From an uncultured Gammaproteobacteria bacterium (lineage in GTDB: Bacteria > Pseudomonadota > Gammaproteobacteria > Arenicellales > JAANXG01): 34,401 nucleotides of DNA. Of this stretch, positions 1 through 8,174 are shown piece by piece. The stretch is from the NCBI GenBank assembly GCA_947259175.1, contig CAMYKW010000042.1, forward strand, positions 1 through 34,401, given 5' to 3'. Position 1 is the stretch's first letter, and each line of letters opens with the position of its first letter. The translations under genes and the position numbers were made by a program. Below the pieces are notes generated by a model that was not told the origin of the DNA, ran no database searches, and saw only the letters and a program-made list of their open reading frames with translations.

Positions 1-336
1 GAATTCGTGGCGTTGTTAGTGGGAATAAGTGAAGCGGACATCAAGCAACGGGTGCTACGGAATATCGAGGATCATATTGCAGATTTCAACGAACCAGGGA
101 CAGAAGCGTACTCGCTTTCAATCAGCATTGGTTATTCCGTTCACAATACCGAGAATATTTGTTCCATCGACGAACTGATCGCCCTGGCGGATAAGGCAAT
201 GTATGTGCGCAAGAGAGAGCACCGGCAGAGGATGAGGACGCATTTCTCCGGTGCGGTGGTGGCGGCTGCCGGGACAGTGCGACCCCAGGTCGAGCAGAAC
301 ATCGAGAAGCGCAGTGAAGTTCGCCGGTCAACCTGA
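1..336 (+). CDS. C-terminal part of a GGDEF (diguanylate cyclase) protein, cut by window start
   Basis: The reading frame is open from base 1. The first codons read EFVALLVGIS, which is the end of the GG(D/E)EF active-site motif running into the strand that follows it, so the window starts inside the catalytic loop. Downstream, SLSISIGYS and the helix with LIALADKAMYVRKREHR are the usual C-terminal signatures of GGDEF domains, which make cyclic di-GMP from two GTP. About 30 residues after the domain look unstructured (AVVAAAGT, then VEQNIEKRSEVRRST). The upstream part, including any sensor domain and the first residues of the motif, is outside the window, so enzymatic competence cannot be judged. 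The nearest later GTG or ATG is inside the domain and should not be taken as a start. Confidence 0.85.
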   Translation, partial: EFVALLVGISEADIKQRVLRNIEDHIADFNEPGTEAYSLSISIGYSVHNTENICSIDELIALADKAMYVRKREHRQRMRTHFSGAVVAAAGTVRPQVEQNIEKRSEVRRST

Positions 337-472
337 TACGATCAGGCCACTGCCGTCATGGCTGAGAACATAGACGGTAACCGGCTGCAAAAGTAGCGCG
401 GAGGGATTTACAAAACGAACCACGTTGTTCCGTTTGTCTGACCATACGGCCCAATTCTATTAACACTAAATC

Positions 473-785
473 GCCCGCCTGGCCGTCCTGGCACCGAAAC
501 CGGGGGTCAATCTCACCCGCTACCATGGCGTCCTTGCTCCTAACAGCCGCCTACGATTCCAGCTGACATCGGCGCGGCGCGGCAGAAACTGAATCCAAAT
601 CCCCCGCCCAGCGCGCCATACCACCATGAGCGGTTTTTTCTCCTGCAAAACCGGCATACATGCCATCGATGACAATAACCTGGGCGCAATACCCTAAACT
701 CGTAGTCAAGATCTGTATCTAAACCTTCAAGCAGTGCGGCGGTGGTGTATTAGACATAATCGAAAAGCGAACGTTCAAGCGTTAG
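473..785 (+). pseudogene. Degenerate C-terminal remnant of an IS91/IS801-type transposase
   Basis: Two frames give pieces of the Y2-transposase C-terminus. In the frame starting at 473 I read LAVLAPKPGVNLTRYHGV followed by LAPNSRLR and a stop at 590-592. This matches the family signature LAALVPxPRxNLxRYHGVxAPNxxxR. In another frame from 669 I read TWAQYPKLVVKICI, a stop codon, then TFKQCGGGVLDII. That corresponds to the family's TWAQRLKRVFxIDIE...CxxCGGxVxVIA zinc-finger region. A frameshift and an internal stop separate the pieces, and the catalytic Y2 domain is absent. This is therefore dead transposon debris. The family call rests on remembered motifs, not on a search. Confidence 0.6.
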
Positions 786-1100
786 ATTCCTTTGTGGACC
801 GAATGCCCGGTCTCTTGGCCGGGTGCTGTCAGCGCCTGAGCTGGCCCGAATGGCGGCAACGGGCACATTTGAGACGAACAGTTCAAGGCTTAATTGCACC
901 CACACTCGAAGTTGATGGATGACGGCAAGAACGTCTACACCGGGCTGTCAAAACGATGCTTATTCAACACGCGACTGTGTCTTGTTGGCCGTGAACGGTG
1001 ATTAGCTGCGCCGCAGTAAATCGCTAGCTTTGTTCGGAGACAGCCTCTCGGCTTAAGACCCTGCAGCAAGCGATTTCACAGCTCATCCGCTGCATGCGGG
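786..1100. other. Non-coding stretch without recognisable gene
   Basis: No open frame here has protein-like composition. It may hold the 3' end of the degraded IS91-like element. At 809-825 it carries a 17-base string (GGTCTCTTGGCCGGGTG) that recurs exactly at 15785-15801. Here the context CCCGG-tctcttgg-CCGGG can fold into a small hairpin. I see no promoter or RNA gene with confidence. Confidence 0.4.
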
Positions 1101-1283
1101 GAGCTTACTGTCATCGATCTTCCGCTAACTGCGTACGAACGCGACGGCAGACTTCATACGAACCCCGCCGGCGTCAAATTGGCGGGCCGAATTGGGAAAT
1201 TCGGAGGACCGGGTTGCATCGGCTGTCATGTTGCCGCTCCGGGTGGGGATTTCGTCTACCGACACGATCGTTGGAAGAAATAG
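1101..1283 (+). pseudogene. Fragment of a c-type cytochrome with a CxxCH haem motif
   Basis: One frame ends at a TAG at 1281-1283 and reads as a plausible exported haem protein tail. Its key part is GPGCIGCHVAAPGGDFVY, with the CIGCH haem c motif at 1215-1229. The upstream residues LTAYERDGRLHTNPAGVK also look like real protein rather than random translation. There is no start codon in this frame near a ribosome-binding site, and the upstream bases belong to degraded DNA, so this is the 3' end of a lost gene. The layout 'CxxCH shortly before a D-F/Y-V-F/Y motif near the C-terminus' resembles cytochrome P460-type proteins, but that is only a guess. Confidence 0.45.
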
Positions 1284-1348
1284 TTTACTCAAAAAGTGCC
1301 TACGGACTTTCGTTAATTTCGGGGGACGGTTTTGTATCGCGCGCTGTA

Positions 1349-1375
1349 AGGTCTTCACCGGACTACTGAAGACCT
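1349..1375. other. Inverted repeat (9-bp stem, 9-nt loop)
   Basis: AGGTCTTCA at 1349-1357 and TGAAGACCT at 1367-1375 are exact reverse complements. No T-run follows on the plus strand (GGGGCGGGG follows), so it is not a classical terminator. It lies between the cytochrome fragment and the capA remnant and could be a weak terminator or a relic. Confidence 0.4.
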
Positions 1376-1492
1376 GGGGCGGGGCAACCACTCCCGCAAG
1401 TTGTTGTTCGTGATTACAAAGCGCCTCGGCCGGGCATTACGTGTGCCCGGTCTTCCAGGCGGTAATTCGGCCTTCAAGATCAATGCCTCGGC

Positions 1493-2152
1493 TCAGTCCA
1501 TCCAAGTTAAACTGAGTGTTCCGCCTGCACCGAGTCGCACCGCGGTCCCCAGCCGCCCGCCTTCTCTGTTCAATACATCAGTCAACCACTGGCTTTCCGA
1601 GTGATCGGCCCGGTGCACCCGGAAGCGTTTGATACGCGTTGGTGTCATGCGCAAATCGACCAACTCCCCGGTCCCGGCGCTTAAGGTCACGAAATACATC
1701 AGGCCCAGTTCGGATCTGAATTTTTTGTAGCCGCCGATGCCTTCGTAGTCATTGATGAAATCACCGCAACCGTAGATGATCGGCCGTGATTGGTACACCT
1801 CGATGCCTTTCTCGTGGTGAGAGGAGTGACCGTGGATCACGTCCACGGCTGCTTCATCGATGAGTCGATGCGCAAATGTCGTTTGTTCCCCGGGGGATGT
1901 GGTAGCCCCAATTCCGGCCCCAATGGATCGAGGCAACCACATCTGGTCGATACCCCGGCCGGTCATCACGTCACCAGTCAAGAATAACGTGACTTGCGTG
2001 GAATCGCCGGGTGATACCGTTGCGCTGCGGTGGGCACCGGGCGTGGTTCGTTCGGCGCTGGGTGGGGCCGCTTTGCCGCTCGCCCACACGCCCAGAGTCG
2101 CGAGGGAGTAGGTTTTCAAGAAACGTCTTCGAATCAAGTCAGCCAATTGCAT
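1493..2152 (-). pseudogene. CapA-family (poly-gamma-glutamate synthesis type) protein with large in-frame internal deletion
   Basis: The 219-residue product starts with a Tat-like signal (IRRRFLKTYSLATLGVWASG). It continues with the first CapA metallophosphatase motif (LFLTGDVMTGRGIDQ, around residue 55-69) and after only about 22 residues jumps to the last part of the family: FAHRLIDEAAVDVIHGHSSHH, then PIIYGCGDFINDYEGIGGY. Full CapA proteins of this type are about 370-420 residues, and between these motifs there should be roughly 190 more, including the N-N-H metal motif. The frame remains open across the junction. With half of the metal site missing it is very probably inactive, although expression is not excluded. 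It lies alone on the minus strand, with transposon debris downstream. Confidence 0.75.
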
Positions 2153-2201
2153 CGGTTAACTGTGACGCCGGTCGTCGTAATGATACTCGCTCAATTGCGG
2201 A

Positions 2202-2329
2202 AACGCAGGGCAATGACGCCCGTTTTTCCCGGGGATACCAGTGGTCGGAGCCGATTTGTTAATGCAACGCAGGGCAATGACGCCCGTTTTTCCCGGGGAT
2301 ACCAGTGGTCGGAGCCGATTTGTTAATGC
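2202..2329. repeat. Perfect tandem duplication, 2 x 64 bp
   Basis: The unit beginning AACGCAGGGCAATGACGCCC is present at 2202-2265 and again at 2266-2329 without a mismatch. It ends in CGATTTGTTAATGC. It lies just upstream of the capA remnant's start and about 210 bases before the SH3 lipoprotein gene. The absence of any divergence implies a recent duplication, an assembly artefact, or active homogenisation. Confidence 0.9.
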
Positions 2330-2540
2330 CGGCGGCAACTTTGGGCACAATGCAATCGATCAGGTTTCAATGCGCCGCGGATCGAACCGGGGTCATGTTT
2401 CTATTGGTCCTGAATCGGACAGACGATGGCTGGGAAGGAGGCTGACGTGAAGCAGCCGGTCACCGGCGCTTGTGTGGCGAGGCCTTGCCTGCTTGTCTAC
2501 ACTCATTAGTGTGCATCAACACTGCGCCTCATAGACGAAC

Positions 2541-3335
2541 ATGACCAATCGAATAGTCAATATACTGTCGCGCGGATTTCGCTACCGGATGAACCTGGCA
2601 AGACGCGTTGCCGCCATCAGGGCGATCTTCATCTGTGTGCCGTTAGCGATGCTTGTTGTCGGCGCCACAGGTTGTGCCACCTTGGCGCAAAAACCGGCGC
2701 CGAGTCAGCCGGAACCCGTCAACAAAAAACAGATTGCCGAGGAAGCCCGGTCTAAAATTGTGACCAAGGTGATTCTGAAGGCGGATAACGAACGCATTGA
2801 CCGATTGGAGCGGGAGATCGAGCGGCTGAAGGCTGAGTTGGCCCGTGCAGAGCAAACGCTCATCGCCGTGGAATCCGGTCTGCAAAGTGGATACACGCGC
2901 GCCGATGCCGTCAAGTCGCTGGCGGAAGCGCAGATCAATCTTGAAAAAACCATGGGCTTCAGCCCGTGGCATGACGAGAAAATCGTCCAAGCTCAGGAAA
3001 AGCTAAAAACTGCACGATCCCACATTGATGCCGGACGGTTCGGCGCCGGACTGTTCTTTGTCTACCGGGTCAACAGTATTGTCAGGAATGTTAACGATGA
3101 GGCCGATGCAATTCGGACATCGCCCAACTTGTTGTTTGTCAACAAACCGCGCGCTAACCTCAGAACCGGGCCATCCACGAATCACAAGATCGTTACCACA
3201 CTGACACAGGAGACGCCGTTATTCTTGGAAAATCGAAGCGGCAAGTGGGTGCTCGTCAGAACGTTGTCCGGCACGGTGGGATGGATGCACGCCGGCCTGG
3301 TCAGCCGGAACATCGATGAAGCTAAGGGCGGTTAA
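2541..3335 (+). CDS. SH3-domain lipoprotein with coiled coil
   Basis: The 264-residue product has an N-terminal hydrophobic segment ending in a lipobox (VGATGC, Cys at residue 45), so it should be a lipid-anchored envelope protein. After a Pro-rich linker there is a Lys/Glu-rich coiled coil (about residues 60-125, RIDRLEREIERLKAELARAE). Around 195-255 a bacterial SH3 domain follows (RANLRTGPSTNHKIVTTL...GWMHAGLVS), the type that binds peptidoglycan or partner proteins. A start at ATG 2589 (MNLARRVAAIRAIF) would give a more typical 29-residue signal peptide. Neither start has a strong ribosome-binding site. The gene converges on the diguanylate cyclase and their stop codons overlap by four bases. 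The precise role is unknown. Confidence 0.8.
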   Translation: MTNRIVNILSRGFRYRMNLARRVAAIRAIFICVPLAMLVVGATGCATLAQKPAPSQPEPVNKKQIAEEARSKIVTKVILKADNERIDRLEREIERLKAELARAEQTLIAVESGLQSGYTRADAVKSLAEAQINLEKTMGFSPWHDEKIVQAQEKLKTARSHIDAGRFGAGLFFVYRVNSIVRNVNDEADAIRTSPNLLFVNKPRANLRTGPSTNHKIVTTLTQETPLFLENRSGKWVLVRTLSGTVGWMHAGLVSRNIDEAKGG

Positions 3336-5023
3336 ACCGGCCCCGCCACGTTTTCCATGTATTTGATGCCGGTAGCGCGAACACAGTTTCTTCCGGCCTT
3401 CTTGGCAAGATACAAAGCCCGGTCCGCGTCGTTAAACAGCGTCTTGCTGTCTTTAGTGAACGTGGCGACGCCGACCGAAATAGAGATGCTGGTCGTTGCA
3501 CCGCCTTCCCCGGAAACAGACACCTTGTTGGCCACATCCCGCCGGAGTTGTTCCGCCAATTCCAGCGCCATCTCCAGCTTTGTGTTTGGCGCCAGGATAA
3601 CGAATTCGTCTCCCCCGTACCTGGCCACTATGTCTGATTTTCTCGAGTGGCGCTTCAATACCTCAGCCACGTTTTCCAGGATCTTGTCTCCCTCCCCATG
3701 ACCAAGCCGGTCGTTCCATTTCTTGAAGTTGTCGATATCGCAAAGTATCAGCGCCAGCTCGCGGCAATCCTCTTTTGCGATTTCTTCTTGACGCGATAAA
3801 TGTAATTGAAAAAACCGATGGTTATAAAGTCCGGTAAGCCCGTCGGTGACCGACAATTTTTTCAGGGCTTTGGTCTTTTCATGCAAACGTGCCGTCATGG
3901 TGTTAAATGCCCGCGTCAGCAAATTGATTTCGTCGTTGGACGATGTTTCCGTGATTAGCACATCGGTCTTACCGGCGGCTATCTGCTGCACGCCTTTTGA
4001 CAACGCTTCGATGGGACGGCTGATCGACATGGCGATACGGTACGCGCCTATCGAAAACAGCAAGGCAATGCCGAGGTTAATCGCCAACGTCCGCCAAAAA
4101 ATGTTTACGACTGGGGCGAAGTTTTTCGTATAAGACTCCTCAACCACCAGGACGCTGTTGATTCCGGGTACAAACAACGCACTTCCCACCAAGTGTTGGT
4201 CACCGCTCTTATAATCCGTCAACACCGGCTCTTGGGGCTTGGCGGGCAAGGCCAATGCGCTGACATAACCTGTGGGCAGAGGTGCGTTCGCCGCGATGTA
4301 GGCGCCATTGCCGTCGACCAGAAACATCAATGCCGAGTCTGACAATTCGCTTGAATTGAGATGTTGCTCAAGAGAGTCCATGGTAAGTACCGCGTTCAAC
4401 GTACCCAATTTCTTATCCTGAAACTGAAGCAGGGGCGATGCCGCAATCTGTACGGTGCGGTCCCCAATTTTAGTGGCTTTGCTCAACGTGGCGCTGTTTG
4501 TCATTGAATCGTCGCCCAGGAATTCCTTGGGCAGCGTCAGTTTTGGTCCCACCCAGACGATGGGTTGCTGATCGTTCCCCAATACAAAAAGGGCGGAGAA
4601 TTGTGGTGAGTTCTCCAGCAGGTATCCCAGAAACCGCTCCGCCTCCTCTCGGCTCCGCTGTTGGCCGCTAGCGATGTACTCGGTAATCGCACCGATCAGG
4701 GTGGTGGCGCTGGCGAACACGGAAATCTCGTGCAAACGCTGGTCGTACCAGAGGGTGACCTTTTCCGCCGTCTGCTTAAGCAGTGACGGTAATTTTTGTT
4801 CGACCCGCGAGTGCAGAAATTCCCGGGTGGCATGAGTGGATATCAAGGATACCACCAGCGTGGTAATCAAAGTCGCCGCGAGCACGAACAGGCTGAATTT
4901 GCTGCGCAGGCTGCCGAGCGCCTTCGGTCTGCGCGGTCTTACGCGACGATCCGTTGCGGATTGCGACTTCGTGTTGTTTTCCGGCGACGCACCGATCGCC
5001 GTATTGTCATGCGTATCAGTCAC
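3332..5023 (-). CDS. Membrane diguanylate cyclase: Cache sensor, HAMP, GGDEF
   Basis: A 563-residue c-di-GMP synthase. A charged N-terminus is followed by a membrane helix (about 43-62) and a periplasmic double-Cache-like sensor (about 70-305). A second helix (about 311-330) leads into HAMP (about 331-385) and the GGDEF domain (about 395-550). The active site reads RYGGDEF (GGDEF at 470-474). The allosteric product-binding I-site is RKSD at 461-464, exactly five residues before GGDEF, so feedback inhibition by c-di-GMP is expected. The start is GTG at 5021-5023, supported by GAGGTG about eight bases upstream. An ATG just upstream is out of frame. The ligand of the Cache domain is not predictable from sequence. 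The N-terminal tail of about 40 residues before the first helix is long and basic (RRVRPRRPK). Confidence 0.92.
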   Translation of the reverse strand: MTDTHDNTAIGASPENNTKSQSATDRRVRPRRPKALGSLRSKFSLFVLAATLITTLVVSLISTHATREFLHSRVEQKLPSLLKQTAEKVTLWYDQRLHEISVFASATTLIGAITEYIASGQQRSREEAERFLGYLLENSPQFSALFVLGNDQQPIVWVGPKLTLPKEFLGDDSMTNSATLSKATKIGDRTVQIAASPLLQFQDKKLGTLNAVLTMDSLEQHLNSSELSDSALMFLVDGNGAYIAANAPLPTGYVSALALPAKPQEPVLTDYKSGDQHLVGSALFVPGINSVLVVEESYTKNFAPVVNIFWRTLAINLGIALLFSIGAYRIAMSISRPIEALSKGVQQIAAGKTDVLITETSSNDEINLLTRAFNTMTARLHEKTKALKKLSVTDGLTGLYNHRFFQLHLSRQEEIAKEDCRELALILCDIDNFKKWNDRLGHGEGDKILENVAEVLKRHSRKSDIVARYGGDEFVILAPNTKLEMALELAEQLRRDVANKVSVSGEGGATTSISISVGVATFTKDSKTLFNDADRALYLAKKAGRNCVRATGIKYMENVAGPV

Positions 5024-5128
5024 CCATTTCCCACCTCAGTGCCCGTAACTTAATAGTATAGAGCCTGGCAAGGAATTTGCTCAGATTGAGGCCATAAGCT
5101 TCTGTAAATAAACCGATTCTTTCTAGGG

Positions 5129-5151
5129 GGCGGCTGTCGACGACAGCCGCC
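5129..5151. other. Inverted repeat between divergent genes (10-bp stem, 3-nt loop)
   Basis: GGCGGCTGTC at 5129-5138 and GACAGCCGCC at 5142-5151 are exact reverse complements around GAC. It lies between the divergently transcribed diguanylate cyclase and mobB genes, and no T-run follows on either strand. It may therefore be an operator or leader structure rather than a terminator. Confidence 0.5.
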
Positions 5152-5299
5152 ACGACGGCGCCGCAGGAACTGCGCTTTCCAATGGCGGACTCGCGCCGCG
5201 CCGCCGGGCGGCACCCGGAATGCCGCGTCCAGGTACGTGGCTTTCGCCAATAGGATCGGTGAGTTTCCGCGGCGAGTATCGGGGACCTATAATCGAGCC

Positions 5300-5842
5300 A
5301 TGCATAACCTCGGCACGCTCGACCCGCCCGTGATCGGGATCGTCGCCTATCAGAAAAACGCGGGTAAGACCACATTAGTCAAGAGTCTGGTTCAACTAGC
5401 GCGGGAACGCGGCCTGCAGGTGGCGGTGATCAAGCACGCGCACCATAGCTTCGAAATCGACCATGCCGGGAAAGACAGTTATGAAATGCGCCGCAGCGGA
5501 GCCGTACAGGTGCTGGTCGCATCGCGTAAACGCTGGGCGCTGATGGCGGAAACCCCGGACAATGAAGACGACCCGTCACTGAGCGAATTGCTCAACCGCC
5601 TGGACATGACGCAGGTCGATCTCGTGCTGGTCGAGGGTCTGCGCCACGAGCCGATTCCGAAGATCGAGGTGCATCGAGCCAGTCTGCACGGCCCGTTTCT
5701 ATTTCCCGAAGACGATACCATCATTGCGGTGGTCTCGGACTATCCGGATGAGATCGACACCAGCTTGCCGTGTCTGGATTCCAGTCGCCCTGGTGAAGTT
5801 CTAAGGTTTATCGAACAACGATATATCTCAGTTCGACCGTGA
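5300..5842 (+). CDS. mobB: Molybdopterin-guanine dinucleotide biosynthesis protein MobB
   Basis: This 180-residue GTP-binding adapter assists MobA in attaching GMP to molybdopterin. The P-loop region is VAYQKNAGKTTLVKSL (about residues 15-30). The family landmarks VIKHAHHSFEID, GKDSYEMRRSGA, ASRKRWALMAETP and DLVLVEGLRHEPIPKIEV follow in the right order. As in E. coli MobB, the P-loop lacks the usual first glycine. I chose ATG 5300 because it gives the family's normal N-terminus; an in-frame ATG at 5237 would add 21 unrelated residues. The stop codon overlaps the GTG of a peroxidase-tail remnant. No other Mo-cofactor gene is nearby, so MobB may serve a molybdoenzyme encoded elsewhere. Confidence 0.9.
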   Translation: MHNLGTLDPPVIGIVAYQKNAGKTTLVKSLVQLARERGLQVAVIKHAHHSFEIDHAGKDSYEMRRSGAVQVLVASRKRWALMAETPDNEDDPSLSELLNRLDMTQVDLVLVEGLRHEPIPKIEVHRASLHGPFLFPEDDTIIAVVSDYPDEIDTSLPCLDSSRPGEVLRFIEQRYISVRP

Positions 5843-5982
5843 CCATCAAACGACCGCGATCGATCACGCTTGCATCGTCCGTCAACACCAAGGAGCTGGG
5901 TAAGCTGAATGTCACGGGCACGCAGGAAGATGCCATCGTCGCTTGTCTCAAGACCCTGAGCGACGGCTATATCACACCCTAG
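5839..5982 (+). pseudogene. C-terminal remnant of a MauG/cytochrome c peroxidase-type protein
   Basis: A 47-codon frame starting at a GTG that overlaps the mobB stop reads ...VNTKELGKLNVTGTQEDA followed by IVACLKTLSDGYITP. This matches the extreme C-terminus of di-haem cytochrome c peroxidase family proteins, where (V/N)xxELGxLGLTxxEExxIVAFLKTLSDGY is typical, with Phe changed to Cys in the AFLKTL position. No CxxCH motif or other part of such a protein is present. The piece is therefore a relic, fused by chance to the end of mobB. It shares no evident ribosome-binding site and is unlikely to be a functional gene. Confidence 0.55.
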
Positions 5983-6361
5983 CTTGCGAGGATGGCGTAA
6001 CCGCGAACGGCCTTCCGCCTCTGTTTCTGCCCAAATTGGGTGAGGCCTTTAGTTTGTATTGCGGGAAATGTCGACATGGATGTCCCGGAATATCCTGGCA
6101 GGAACAGGGTCGGGACTCCGGTTTCGCGGCAGAAAGAGGCCTTTTTTGAGTTACGATACGCCAATTGACCGGTTTCGACCACGCGCTTTGACGATCTGCT
6201 GACCAACGCGTTCAGTGTCTGCTTGCCGGCTCTCGGAACCACGAGCGCACAGCGCGTTTTCACTGCGCGCCCGCTGGGTTATGGTCCCCACCACCGACGC
6301 CGGCGTCCCCGGTGAGGTCGTCTGACGGCACTCGCTTTTGACTCGGGTATGTATGTCTGAT
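5983..6361. other. Gene-free stretch upstream of ETF:quinone oxidoreductase
   Basis: I see no intact gene. One plus-strand frame around 6100-6171 reads GRNRVGTPVSRQKEAFFEL and then stops after RYAN. It looks protein-like but I cannot assign it. It may be another relic behind the peroxidase tail. Confidence 0.4.
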
Positions 6362-6368
6362 TTATAGT
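6338..6368 (+). promoter_or_regulatory. Possible sigma70 promoter for ETF:quinone oxidoreductase
   Basis: TTGACT at 6338-6343 and TATAGT at 6363-6368 resemble -35 and -10 boxes with a long 19-base spacer. A transcript would start near 6375, about 65 bases before the ATG. Confidence 0.35.
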
Positions 6369-6439
6369 AAGCAACCGAGTCGTCCGGTACCAATCCCGCT
6401 AGATAGCGGCAAATTCACGACCAATGTAACGAGGTGCCG

Positions 6440-8095
6440 ATGCAGCGCGAGAGTATGGAATACGATGTGGTGATCGTGGGCGGGGGCCCGGCGGGGTTGA
6501 CGGCGGCGATCCGCCTGCGCCAGCTCGCGGAGGAGAACGACACTGAGTTGTCGGTGTGTGTGCTGGAGAAGGGCTCCGAGATCGGCGCGCATATTCTCTC
6601 CGGGGCGGTGCTGGAGCCGCGCGCCCTGAACGAGCTGATTCCCGATTGGGGGGAGAAAGGCGCACCGCTCAACACCCCGGTTACCCGCGACGAGGTGTAT
6701 CTGTTCCGCGGTCCGGACAAGGGTGTGCGTATGCCCAAGGCCTTTGTTCCTAAGCCGATGCGCAACACCGGCAACTACAACGTCAGCCTCGGCAATGTGT
6801 GCCGCTGGCTGGCGGAACAGGCCGAGGCGCTGGAGGTGGAGATCTTTCCCGGGTTTGCGGCGGCCGAGGTGGTCTACACCGAGGCCGGTGCGGTGGCCGG
6901 GGTGGCGACCGGCGACATGGGCCGCGGCGCCGATGGCGGTGAGAAAGACGGGTTCGAGCCGGGCATGGAGCTGCTGGGGAAATACACCCTGTTTGCCGAA
7001 GGCTGCCGCGGTCATCTGGGCAAGCAGTTGATCGAGCAATTCGCCCTGGATGCAAACGCCACCCCGCAGCACTACGGGCTGGGGATCAAGGAGCTGTGGG
7101 ACATCGAGGCGGACCAGCACGAGCCCGGCCTGGTGATCCACGGCGCCGGCTGGCCGTTGACCGAGAGCGGTAGTTCCGGAGGGTTCTTTTTATATCACCT
7201 GGAGAATCAGCAGGTGAGCGTCGGGCTGATTGTGGACTTGAGCTACAGCAACCCCCATGTGAGCCCGTTCGACGAGTTCCAGCGGTTCAAGCACCACCCG
7301 GTGATCAAGCGCTATCTCGGCGGCGGGCGGCGGGTCGCCTATGGCGCGCGTGCGATCACCAAGGGTGGTTGGTATGCGTTGCCTAAGATGACCTTCCCCG
7401 GCGGGCTGCTGATCGGTTGTGACGCGGGGACCTTGAATTTCTCCAAGATCAAGGGCAGCCACACGGCGATGAAATCCGGCATGCTCGCCGCGCAGACGGT
7501 GTTCGACGCGTTGCAACAAGGCGATACGGGAGGCAGCGAACTCACCGGATACGCCGAGCGGTTCCAGGCTTCCTGGCTGTACGACGAGCTGTACCGCAGC
7601 CGCAATTTCGGCCCGGCGCTGCACAAATGGGGCCCGTACGGCGGCGGGGCATTCAACTATCTCGACCAGAACTGGTTGGGCGGCAAGCTGCCGGTCACGA
7701 TTAAGGACTCCACCCGGGATCATCAGCAGCTCAAGCCCGCCGGTGCCTGCACACCGATCGACTACCCCAAACCGGACGGCGAGATCAGCTTTGACAAGCT
7801 GTCATCGGTGTTTTTATCCAGCACCAACCACGAAGAAGACCAACCCTGTCATTTGCAGCTCAAAGACGCGCGCGTTGCCATCGACACCAATCTCAAGGAC
7901 TATGACGCCCCGGAGCAGCGCTATTGTCCGGCCGCGGTGTACGAAATCGTGGCAGACGATCAAGGCGCCCCGCGCCTGCAGATCAATGCGCAGAACTGCG
8001 TGCATTGCAAAACCTGCGACATCAAGGATCCGACCCAGAACATTACCTGGGTGACACCGGAGGGCGGCGGCGGGCCGAACTATCCGAATATGTAG
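6440..8095 (+). CDS. Electron transfer flavoprotein:ubiquinone oxidoreductase (ETF-QO)
   Basis: A 551-residue inner-membrane-associated flavo-iron-sulfur enzyme that passes electrons from ETF (fed by acyl-CoA and other dehydrogenases) to quinone. The N-terminal FAD fold shows YDVVIVGGGPAGLTAAIRL. The middle has family blocks such as EIGAHILSGAVLEPRALNEL, and GCDAGTLNFSKIKGSHTAMK in the second FAD contact. The C-terminus holds the [4Fe-4S] ferredoxin-like domain with four cysteines: RYCPAAVYE, then NCVHCKTCDIKDPTQNITW. Length and order match the family. I prefer ATG 6440, preceded by GAGG at 6431-6434; GTG 6434 is an alternative. ETF subunit genes are not in the window. No overlap or coupling with its neighbours. 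Confidence 0.97.
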   Translation: MQRESMEYDVVIVGGGPAGLTAAIRLRQLAEENDTELSVCVLEKGSEIGAHILSGAVLEPRALNELIPDWGEKGAPLNTPVTRDEVYLFRGPDKGVRMPKAFVPKPMRNTGNYNVSLGNVCRWLAEQAEALEVEIFPGFAAAEVVYTEAGAVAGVATGDMGRGADGGEKDGFEPGMELLGKYTLFAEGCRGHLGKQLIEQFALDANATPQHYGLGIKELWDIEADQHEPGLVIHGAGWPLTESGSSGGFFLYHLENQQVSVGLIVDLSYSNPHVSPFDEFQRFKHHPVIKRYLGGGRRVAYGARAITKGGWYALPKMTFPGGLLIGCDAGTLNFSKIKGSHTAMKSGMLAAQTVFDALQQGDTGGSELTGYAERFQASWLYDELYRSRNFGPALHKWGPYGGGAFNYLDQNWLGGKLPVTIKDSTRDHQQLKPAGACTPIDYPKPDGEISFDKLSSVFLSSTNHEEDQPCHLQLKDARVAIDTNLKDYDAPEQRYCPAAVYEIVADDQGAPRLQINAQNCVHCKTCDIKDPTQNITWVTPEGGGGPNYPNM

Positions 8096-8174
8096 AGGTC
8101 GTGGTTGCAATGCGTACCCCGGTTTTGCGCCTTGCCGCTTACGAATCTGATTCACCAACACTTGGAGACGTTGT

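Noticed and set aside
1430-1450. CCGGGCA...TGCCCGG hairpin as a terminator for capA
   Set aside because: The 7-bp stem has no T-run on the minus strand, so the evidence is too weak to list.
6362-7141. Long minus-strand open frame (259 codons) under the ETF:quinone oxidoreductase gene
   Set aside because: It is the antisense shadow of a certain gene. Its His/Arg/Gln-rich composition is typical of GC-rich antisense frames.
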